Assembly (NCBI GenBank): GCA_023433655.1
Contig: JAEYUE010000114.1
Location: 1 to 22,038, forward strand
DNA from: Pseudomonadota bacterium
GTDB lineage: Bacteria > Pseudomonadota > Alphaproteobacteria > Caulobacterales > Caulobacteraceae
DNA length: 22,038 nt
Direction: 5' to 3'
The notes under the pieces are model-generated. The model was not told where the DNA came from. It made no database searches and saw only the letters and a list, made by a program, of their open reading frames with translations. A program made the translations under genes and the position numbers. Shown piece after piece: positions 16,922-22,038 of the stretch (its first letter is position 1; every line of letters begins with the position of its first letter).

Positions 16922-17964
16922 CCGACGACGCGGACCCGCGGCGGGCCCTCGACGACCCGGCCGACGACGTCGAAGCCGGTCCCGTTGATCCGGGCGAAAG
17001 CGGCGAGCGCCTCGACCTCGGCCTCCGCCACGGCGATGAGCAGGCCGCCGGAGGTCTGGGGGTCGGTGAGCAGGTCGCGCCGCCACGGGTCAAGGCCGTC
17101 GGGCAGGTCCACGTCGTGGCCGTAGCTGGCCCAGTTGCGGGTCGAGGCGCCGGTGCGCACCCCGGCCTCGAGCAGCTCGCGCACGCCCGGCAGCACCGGC
17201 GGTCCCGCGCCGATCTCGACCGTCGCCCCGGCCCCGCGCGCCATCTCCAGCGCGTGGCCCAGCAGGCCGAAGCCGGTGACGTCGGTGACCGCGTGCACCT
17301 CCGGCCTTCCCGCCAGCTTGGCCCCGAAGCTGTTCAGCCGCGTGGTCGAGTCCTTCAGCGCCCGGTAGCCGTCCTGGCTGAGCCGCCCCTGCTTGAAGGC
17401 GGCGCTGAGCACGCCGACCCCGAGCGGCTTGGTCAACACCAGTACGTCGCCGGGCCTCGCCCCGCGGTTGGTCAGCACCTGGTCTGGATGCACCAGGCCC
17501 AGGGCGACGAGGCCGTAGATCGGCTCGACGCTGTCGATCGAATGGCCGCCGGCGACCGGCACGCCCGCCGCGGTGCAGGCGGCCGCCCCGCCCTGCAGGA
17601 TGCGGCCGATGGTGCGCGGCGACAGCACATTGACCGGCATGCCGACGATGGCCAGCGCGAAGATCGGCGTCCCGCCCATGGCGTAGACGTCGGACAGGGC
17701 GTTGGTGGCCGCGATCTCGCCGAAGTGGAACGGGTCGTCGACCACCGGCATGAAGAAGTCCGTGGTGGCGATCAGCGCCTGCCGGTCGTTCAGCCGCCAG
17801 ACGGCTGCGTCGTCCGAGGTCTCGGTCCCCACCAGCAGGTCGGCGAAGGGCGCGACCGGCGGCATCCGCTTCAGGATGTCCTGCAGCACCGCCGGCGCGA
17901 TCTTGCAGCCGCAGCCGCCGCCGTGGGCGAGGGAGGTCAGGCGGGGTTCTTCGGCGTCGCTCAT
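16918..17964 (-). CDS. selD: selenophosphate synthase (selenide, water dikinase)
   Basis: The protein is 348 aa, typical for SelD. It makes selenophosphate from selenide and ATP. The N-terminal glycine-rich loop HGGGCGCK places Cys18 at the catalytic position (Cys17 in E. coli), with Cys20 and Lys21 after it; it is Cys, not selenocysteine. ATP/Mg motifs ETSDDAAVW, TTDFFMPVVDDPF, SDVYAMGG and AGGHSID follow, with the AIRS C-terminal domain DVTGFGLLGHALEM and LLTDPQTSGGLL. It is translationally coupled to selU. There is no Shine-Dalgarno at the ATG; a promoter-like pair ends six bases upstream, suggesting a leaderless mRNA. No selA, selB or selC is visible in the window. Confidence 0.97.
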   Translation of the reverse strand: MSDAEEPRLTSLAHGGGCGCKIAPAVLQDILKRMPPVAPFADLLVGTETSDDAAVWRLNDRQALIATTDFFMPVVDDPFHFGEIAATNALSDVYAMGGTPIFALAIVGMPVNVLSPRTIGRILQGGAAACTAAGVPVAGGHSIDSVEPIYGLVALGLVHPDQVLTNRGARPGDVLVLTKPLGVGVLSAAFKQGRLSQDGYRALKDSTTRLNSFGAKLAGRPEVHAVTDVTGFGLLGHALEMARGAGATVEIGAGPPVLPGVRELLEAGVRTGASTRNWASYGHDVDLPDGLDPWRRDLLTDPQTSGGLLIAVAEAEVEALAAFARINGTGFDVVGRVVEGPPRVRVVG

Positions 17965-17970
17965 AGCCCC

Positions 17971-17995
17971 GGCTTAGGGCCAAACCGGGCGTGAA
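17971..17995 (-). promoter_or_regulatory. candidate promoter of selD-selU
   Basis: On the minus strand TTCACGC (17995-17989), a ten-base spacer and CCTAAGCC (17978-17971) fit the Caulobacter consensus spacing. Only six bases separate the -10 box from the selD ATG, so the transcript would begin at or near the start codon. Confidence 0.4.
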
Positions 17996-18093
17996 CTCAA
18001 CAGATGCGCAAGCGGGCGGCGAGGCTGACATCCGGCTGGACCGACGCCACGTAAACCGAGCTTACTGCGCGCGGCACAAGCGGAGCCATCGCC

Positions 18094-18759
18094 ATGATCA
18101 CCGTCCATCACCTGAACGATTCCCGCTCGCAGCGGGTGCTGTGGCTGCTGGAGGAGCTGGGCCTTTCCTATGAGGTGAAGCGCTATCAGCGCGACCCACG
18201 CACCCTGTGGGCGCCTCCGGAGCTGCGGGCCGTGCATCCGCTGGGCAAGTCGCCGGTGCTGGAGGACGGGGCGGTCAAGGTCGCCGAGACCGGGGCCATC
18301 GTCGAATACCTGCTGGAGACCCACGGCGGCTCGGCCCTGCGGCCGGCGCAGGGAACCGAAGAGGCCCGGCGCTTCACCTACTGGCTGCACTACGCCGAGG
18401 GCTCGGCGATGACCCCGCTGTTGCTGAAACTGATCTTCAGCCAGATCCCGAAGCGGACGCCCCGGCTGATCCGGCCGGCCGCCAAGGCCATTTCGCGGAC
18501 CATGGACGCGCGCATGATCGATCCGCAGATCGCCGCCCACACCGCCTTCTGGGAGGCCGAGCTGGCGCGCTCCGAATGGTTCGCCGGCGACGCCTTCTCG
18601 GCCGCCGACATCATGATGAGCTTCCCGGTCGAGGCGGCCGGCAGCCGCATCGGCTACGGACCCGACAAGCCGCGTCTGAAGGCCTTCCTCGAGCGCATCC
18701 ACGCGCGACCGGCCTGGCAGAGAGCTCTGGAGCGGGGCGGGCCGTACAGCTACGCCTAG
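18094..18759 (+). CDS. glutathione S-transferase family protein
   Basis: The protein is 221 aa with the two-domain cytosolic GST layout. A thioredoxin-like N-terminal domain (1-80) starts MITVHHLNDSRSQRVLWLLEELG, with Ser10 or Ser12 as the likely glutathione-activating residue. It continues with HPLGKSPVLEDG and the ETGAIVEYL motif that binds the glutathione gamma-glutamyl group. The helical C-terminal domain contains FAGDAFSAADIMMSFPVE, the usual N-capping/ADI motif. Function is probably detoxification by conjugation or reduction; substrate unknown. GGAG lies eight bases before the ATG. It is divergent from selD across about 129 bases and shows no sign of an operon. Confidence 0.9.
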   Translation: MITVHHLNDSRSQRVLWLLEELGLSYEVKRYQRDPRTLWAPPELRAVHPLGKSPVLEDGAVKVAETGAIVEYLLETHGGSALRPAQGTEEARRFTYWLHYAEGSAMTPLLLKLIFSQIPKRTPRLIRPAAKAISRTMDARMIDPQIAAHTAFWEAELARSEWFAGDAFSAADIMMSFPVEAAGSRIGYGPDKPRLKAFLERIHARPAWQRALERGGPYSYA

Positions 18760-18859
18760 TCGCGGGCGGCTCGCGGCGCCGATGCCACACAGCCCCGAAA
18801 CCGGCCCGGGACGCCTCAGCGGAGCCGCAACCCCCGCGCGTCCAACCCGTTAACGCGGC

Positions 18860-19060
18860 ATGCGCCTGAAAACCGTCCAAGCCGTCGCCGCGCTCGCGGC
18901 CGCCGTCGCCTTCATTCTGGCCTTCATGGCGGCCGGCGTGCTGCTCCTGTCCGCCCTGTTCATGGCCGTGGGCCTGGCCGCCGTCGCCTGGCTGGCGTGG
19001 AGCCTGATCCGCCAGGTCCGCGCCCGCGAGCGCCGCCGCGCTTCATCGCGCCCCGTTTGA
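18860..19060 (+). CDS. small membrane protein of unknown function
   Basis: The predicted protein is 66 aa. Two hydrophobic stretches (about 6-26 and 28-50) are followed by a basic tail (RQVRARERRRASSR), consistent with a two-helix hairpin whose ends face the cytoplasm. I know no family. The ATG has no Shine-Dalgarno; the region before it has GTTAAC. It lies 100 bases after the GST gene and 126 bases before greA. Base composition and codon use fit a real gene, but a chance reading frame cannot be excluded at this length. Confidence 0.55.
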   Translation: MRLKTVQAVAALAAAVAFILAFMAAGVLLLSALFMAVGLAAVAWLAWSLIRQVRARERRRASSRPV

Positions 19061-19079
19061 CCGTCGGGAATCAGGGGCC

Positions 19080-19108
19080 TTGAACCTTCGGTCGGGGCGT
19101 CCTACCCT
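19080..19108 (+). promoter_or_regulatory. candidate sigma-70-type promoter for greA
   Basis: TTGAAC (19080-19085), a 17-base spacer and TACCCT (19103-19108) form a reasonable housekeeping promoter. The start site would be near 19115, giving a leader of about 70 bases before greA. Confidence 0.45.
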
Positions 19109-19186
19109 CTTGGGCCGGTCGCCTGCGCCCAGCGATCTCTGTGCCGAGTCAGTCTTCATTCGGGCTAGCCAAGAAATTCACGACAT

Positions 19187-19660
19187 ATGGAAAAAGTGCC
19201 GATGACGGCCGAGGGCTATCGCGTCCTCGACGATCAGCTGAAGCAATTGAAGTCGGTCGAACGGCCGAACGTGATCGCGGCCATTTCCGAGGCCCGCGAG
19301 CACGGCGACCTGTCCGAAAACGCCGAATATCATGCGGCGAAGGAGCGTCAGGGCTGGATCGAGGGCCAGATCGCCGAGATCGAGGACGAGATCAGCCGCG
19401 CCCAGGTCATCGACGTCTCGAAGCTCAGCGGCGACCAGGTGAAATTCGGCGCGACCGTCACCGTCGTGGACGAGGACACCGAGGAAGAGGGCACCTACCA
19501 GATCGTCGGCGAACACGAGGCCGACGTGAAGGCGGGCAAGATCTCCGTCGCCTCGCCGATCGCCCGCGCCATGATCTCCAAGGAGGTCGGCGACGTGGTC
19601 GAGGTCAACACGCCCGGCGGCGTGAAGGCCTACGAAATCCTCAAGGTCGAGTGGAAATAG
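19187..19660 (+). CDS. greA: transcription elongation factor GreA
   Basis: The protein is 157 aa, the standard length. GreA enters the RNA polymerase secondary channel and stimulates cleavage of backtracked RNA. The N-terminal coiled-coil hairpin (about 1-77) carries the tip residues Asp41 and Glu44 in EAREHGDLSENAEYHAAKERQ. The C-terminal FKBP-like domain includes VKFGATVTVVDED and SPIARAMISKEVGDVVEV. The start MEKVPMTAEGY is the usual alphaproteobacterial GreA N-terminus, so the ATG at 19187 is preferred over Met6. The VOC gene begins four bases after its stop, so greA, VOC and ELM1-like genes look like one operon. Confidence 0.97.
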   Translation: MEKVPMTAEGYRVLDDQLKQLKSVERPNVIAAISEAREHGDLSENAEYHAAKERQGWIEGQIAEIEDEISRAQVIDVSKLSGDQVKFGATVTVVDEDTEEEGTYQIVGEHEADVKAGKISVASPIARAMISKEVGDVVEVNTPGGVKAYEILKVEWK

Positions 19661-19664
19661 GCCG

Positions 19665-20087
19665 ATGACCGCCCCGTCCGGAACGCGCCCGCCTCTGGTG
19701 TCGCACGTTTCGGTCGGCGTCACCGACCTGTACCGGGCCGGCGTCTTCTACGACGCCGTGCTGGCCGTGGTCGGGGCGCGCCGGATCATGGAGCACGGCG
19801 CCGGCATCGGCTGGGGCCGCGCCTTCCCCGAGTTCTGGGCCAACCTGCCGCGAGACCACCGCGGCGCCGCCGTCGCCGGCGTCGGGGCTCACGTCTGTTT
19901 CAACGCCGCCGACCCGGAGGCCGTGGTCGCCTTCTACGAGGCCGGCCTGACGGCGGGCGGCTTTGGCGACGGCGCGCCCGGCCCGCGTCCTGAATACGCC
20001 CCCGGCTACTACGCCGCCTTCCTGCGCGATCCGGACGGCAACAAGGTCGAGGCCATGTGCTGGATCCCCCGTCCCGACCCGGCGTGA
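19665..20087 (+). CDS. VOC-family (glyoxalase/dioxygenase superfamily) protein
   Basis: The protein is 140 aa with the paired beta-alpha-beta-beta-beta units of the vicinal oxygen chelate fold. HVSVGVTDLYRAGVFYDAVLAVVGARR forms the first unit, and VCFNAADPEAVVAFYEAGLTAGG begins the second. It ends with FLRDPDGNKVEAMCW. His14 and Glu near the C-terminus are at the usual metal-binding positions. Members include glyoxalases, antibiotic-resistance proteins and dioxygenases; no specific reaction can be assigned. It starts four bases after greA and its TGA overlaps the next gene's GTG start as GTGA. Confidence 0.88.
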   Translation: MTAPSGTRPPLVSHVSVGVTDLYRAGVFYDAVLAVVGARRIMEHGAGIGWGRAFPEFWANLPRDHRGAAVAGVGAHVCFNAADPEAVVAFYEAGLTAGGFGDGAPGPRPEYAPGYYAAFLRDPDGNKVEAMCWIPRPDPA

Positions 20088-21103
20088 CCGCGCCCCTGTC
20101 CATCTGGGTCGTCTCCGACGGCCGCGCCGGCATCGAGAACCAGGCCCTCGGACTGGCCGAGGCCGTGGGGCGGCTGACGCCCGCCGAGCTCACCGTCAAA
20201 CGCATCCGCTGGCGCCGCGCCTTCGACCGCCTGCCGTCGGCGCTGAAGGCCGGATGGATGCTGGACCCGGCCTCCTCCGATCCGGTCCGGCCGGCGCCCG
20301 GCGAGGCCTGGCCTGACCTGTGGATCGCCGCCGGGCGCGCCACCCTGCCGCTGTCGGCGCGGGCGAAGGCCCGGTCAGCCGGCCGCACCTTCGTGATCCA
20401 GGCCCAGGACCCGCGCTGGCGCACCGCCGCCTACGACCTGGTGGTCGCGCCCGCCCATGACCGGCTGGAGGGCCCGAACGTCCTGTCGATCACCGGCTCC
20501 CCCCACCGGGTGACCGCCGCACGGCTGGCCGAGGGCGCCGCCGCCTTCGCCAACCGGCTGGAGCCCCTGCCCCGCCCGCGCGTCGCCGCCCTGATCGGCG
20601 GCCGCTCGATGGCCTTCGACCTGCCCGAGGTCCACGCCGCGGAGCTGGCGGACCGGATCGCGCAGGCGGTCGCGGGCGCCGGAGGCTCGCTGATGCTGAC
20701 CTTCTCGCGGCGCACGCCCGATGCGGCGAAGCAGGTGATAACCACCCGTCTGGCCGGCCTGCCGGGGCTGATCTGGGACGGCGAGGGCCCCAACCCCTAC
20801 TTCGCCTTCCTGCACTACGCCGACCATGTGCTGGTCACCGAGGACAGCGCCAACATGGCCGCCGAGGCCGCCTCGACCGGCCGGCCGGTGCACATCCTGC
20901 CGATGATCCCGCTCAAGCCCGCCGGCAAGTTCGCCCGCCTGCACGCCGACCTGCGCGCCCGCAGCGCGGCGCGGCCTTTCGACGGCACGCTGGACGGCTG
21001 GAGCTACGAGCCGCTCAACGAGACAGAGCGGGCGGCGCGAACGGTGCTGGAGCAGATGGGCCGCCGGCCTTCCCTCTCCGCCTTCCGGGATGGGGGCCGC
21101 TAG
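20084..21103 (+). CDS. ELM1-family protein (DUF1022, mitochondrial fission ELM1-like)
   Basis: The protein is 339 aa, GTG start. It matches the bacterial family related to plant ELM1: the opening PLSIWVVSDGRAGIENQALGLAEAV, the central VVAPAHDRLEGPNVLSITGSPHRVT, the IGGRS segment, FSRRTPDAAKQVI, and the C-terminal YADHVLVTEDSANMAAEAASTGRPVHI. The last segment looks like the nucleotide-sugar site of GT-B glycosyltransferases, so an envelope glycosyltransferase-like role is possible, but the bacterial function is not established. The GTG at 20084 overlaps the VOC stop; another GTG at 20057 would add nine residues unlike the family. Its TAG shares a CTAG with the convergent gene's stop. Confidence 0.8.
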   Translation: MTAPLSIWVVSDGRAGIENQALGLAEAVGRLTPAELTVKRIRWRRAFDRLPSALKAGWMLDPASSDPVRPAPGEAWPDLWIAAGRATLPLSARAKARSAGRTFVIQAQDPRWRTAAYDLVVAPAHDRLEGPNVLSITGSPHRVTAARLAEGAAAFANRLEPLPRPRVAALIGGRSMAFDLPEVHAAELADRIAQAVAGAGGSLMLTFSRRTPDAAKQVITTRLAGLPGLIWDGEGPNPYFAFLHYADHVLVTEDSANMAAEAASTGRPVHILPMIPLKPAGKFARLHADLRARSAARPFDGTLDGWSYEPLNETERAARTVLEQMGRRPSLSAFRDGGR

Positions 21104-21351
21104 TCGCCGCCGCCGTCGGCACCGCCGTCCCCGCCGTCGGGGTCATGGCGATGGTCAGGTCCATCGGAGGCCCCCGGCCCTTCCCCGCCCTTGCGCTTGC
21201 GACTCTCGTCCATGGCCAGACCGATAGCGACGCCGATGGCGATGCCTGCGCCCATGCCGACGGCCAGATTGTCCATGGCCACGCCGATCGCGGCGCCTAT
21301 GGCCACGCCCAGGGCGATGCCGACGCCCAGATGGCTGCTGCGCCCTTCCAT
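21100..21351 (-). CDS. small glycine-zipper membrane protein with acidic Gly/Asp tail
   Basis: The protein is 83 aa. Residues 8-48 form two hydrophobic glycine-zipper segments (GVGIALGVAIGAAIGVAMD and GMGAGIAIGVAIGLAMD) that are near-repeats of each other, so the domain probably arose by duplication. A basic patch SRKRK follows, and then a low-complexity tail rich in Gly, Asp and His. Glycine zippers pack helices tightly in membranes; some such proteins are envelope or toxin-like, but nothing specific is shown here. There is no signal peptide. GGGAG lies before the ATG at 21351. It is convergent with the ELM1-like gene, sharing a CTAG, and divergent from the next gene across 49 bases. Confidence 0.7.
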   Translation of the reverse strand: MEGRSSHLGVGIALGVAIGAAIGVAMDNLAVGMGAGIAIGVAIGLAMDESRKRKGGEGPGASDGPDHRHDPDGGDGGADGGGD

Positions 21352-21364
21352 ATCTGACTCCCGG

Positions 21365-21394
21365 TTGCGTGACTGGCGAAGCCCAGACTAGCAT
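21365..21394 (+). promoter_or_regulatory. possible promoter of the small secreted protein gene
   Basis: TTGCGT (21365-21370), an 18-base spacer and TAGCAT (21389-21394) lie so that the -10 box ends six bases before the ATG at 21401. A transcript from it would be leaderless, in keeping with the missing Shine-Dalgarno. The match is weak. Confidence 0.3.
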
Positions 21395-21400
21395 CAAGCC

Positions 21401-21874
21401 ATGATGATCACACTCCTCGCCCTCGCCGCCCTGGCCGGCGCCCCTCACCCGCCTACCGTTCAGGAGCCGGTCTACACGCCCGATCACATCCGCGAAGGTT
21501 GCGGCTATGTGGCCGGCACCGACCACCTGTTCCCGATCGAGATCGGCCTCTTCTACGACGGCGATCCGCCGTTCGCGGACCAGTTCGGCCAGTCCGTCCG
21601 GGTCAACGGTCGCTGGACCCATCCTGAGCGCAGTCCCTACACCCTCGCGCCGATGGCCCGGTGGTATCGCGACAACCTGCCGATCACCGTGCGTGGACGC
21701 GAGTACGTCAAGTACGGCCTGCCCCGCGTCCTCGGCCTCGAGGAAGTCGAGTGGATCGACGAACTCGACGGTCTCGCCATCGCCGCCGAGCGCGGAAACG
21801 CGGCTCCCGAAGTGATCTACGTCCTCGTCCAGCCCGCCGACTGCGGCTTCCAGCCCTACCAGCGAAAGGTCTGA
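21401..21874 (+). CDS. small secreted protein of unknown function
   Basis: The protein is 157 aa. A short signal peptide (MMITLLALAALAGA) precedes a Pro-rich mature start. Cys34 and Cys148 are the only cysteines and could form a disulfide joining the ends of the mature chain. Sequence such as ARWYRDNLPITVRGREYVKYGLPRVL suggests a compact beta-rich fold, but I recognise no family. Start choice between the tandem ATGs at 21401 and 21404 is open; neither has a good Shine-Dalgarno. trxB begins 39 bases later on the same strand with its own promoter-like sequence. Confidence 0.7.
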   Translation: MMITLLALAALAGAPHPPTVQEPVYTPDHIREGCGYVAGTDHLFPIEIGLFYDGDPPFADQFGQSVRVNGRWTHPERSPYTLAPMARWYRDNLPITVRGREYVKYGLPRVLGLEEVEWIDELDGLAIAAERGNAAPEVIYVLVQPADCGFQPYQRKV

Positions 21875-21885
21875 GACCCTCCCCT

Positions 21886-21908
21886 TTGGCGGAATCAGCG
21901 CCTAGATA
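21886..21908 (+). promoter_or_regulatory. candidate promoter of trxB
   Basis: TTGGCGG (21886-21892) matches the TTGACGS box at six of seven, and CCTAGATA (21901-21908) resembles GCTANAWC. The spacer of eight is shorter than the usual 10-14. The -10 box ends five bases before the trxB ATG, suggesting a leaderless transcript. Confidence 0.35.
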
Positions 21909-21913
21909 GGCGC
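21898..21913. promoter_or_regulatory. perfect inverted repeat abutting the trxB start codon
   Basis: GCGCCTA (21898-21904) and TAGGCGC (21907-21913) are exact reverse complements around GA. The repeat covers the putative -10 box and ends on the base before the ATG. A bound dimeric factor there would block transcription; in RNA it could form only a short hairpin. Confidence 0.5.
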
Positions 21914-22038
21914 ATGAGCACTCCCCGCACCGTCCGCGTCGCCATCATCGGGTCCGGCCCCGCCGGCTGGACCGCCGCCATCTACGCCGCCCGCGCCATG
22001 CTGAACCCGGTGGTCATCGCCGGCCTGCAGCCCGGCGG
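21914..22038 (+). CDS. trxB: thioredoxin reductase, N-terminal fragment
   Basis: The first 41 codons are present; the gene runs off the window. VRVAIIGSGPAGWTAAIYAARAMLNPVVIAG is the FAD-binding Rossmann strand-turn-helix (GxGPAG) typical of low-molecular-weight thioredoxin reductases. The following GLQPGG matches the place where TrxB has a Gly-Gly (GxxxGGQLxxT) motif. It reduces thioredoxin with NADPH. The redox CxxC site lies beyond the window, so another member of the flavoprotein family is not fully excluded. Linkage with greA supports trxB. Confidence 0.9.
   Translation, partial: MSTPRTVRVAIIGSGPAGWTAAIYAARAMLNPVVIAGLQPG

Overview
The window is high-GC bacterial chromosome and reads as an alphaproteobacterium of the Caulobacterales, most like Brevundimonas or Caulobacter. 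The evidence is the very high GC with GC-rich third codon positions, a large TonB-dependent receptor of the type abundant in that order, several start codons with no Shine-Dalgarno sequence but a -10-like box just upstream, promoter-like pairs resembling the Caulobacter housekeeping consensus, and the linkage of carA, carB, greA and trxB. The genus is an inference. No rRNA, tRNA, insertion sequence, integrase, phage gene or CRISPR array is visible.

Layout. At 1-182 is the tail of a SIMPL-domain protein. On the minus strand, 4592 down to 186 holds a compact four-gene run: a degenerate EAL-like protein, a Rieske oxygenase of the choline/carnitine monooxygenase type interrupted by an in-frame amber codon, an AdiC-like amino-acid permease joined to it by an ATGA overlap, and carA. 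A divergent HAD phosphatase (4759-5460) has inverted repeats upstream and meets a sulfotransferase-like gene (5451-6242, minus) tail to tail. A TonB-dependent receptor (6348-9401, minus) ends in a strong hairpin. After a 405-base non-coding stretch come a RraB-like gene and carB (9807-13437), then a small secreted protein.

From 13939 to 17964 lie a DAACS-family symporter with a divergent TM7 motif, a small M50-like membrane protein with HEGGH, and the selD-selU pair for tRNA 2-selenouridine. Next come a glutathione S-transferase, a tiny membrane protein, and the greA-VOC-ELM1 operon. The window ends with a glycine-zipper protein, a small secreted protein and the start of trxB.

How it fits together: carA and carB supply carbamoyl phosphate for pyrimidines and arginine, although they lie about 8.8 kb apart on opposite strands. 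SelD makes selenophosphate for SelU. GreA rescues stalled RNA polymerase. Most of the window is ordinary core chromosome. The least explained parts are the EAL-like/Rieske/permease cluster with its nonsense codon, the dyads at 4674-4734, the palindrome abutting the trxB start, and the unusually tight convergent gene ends.
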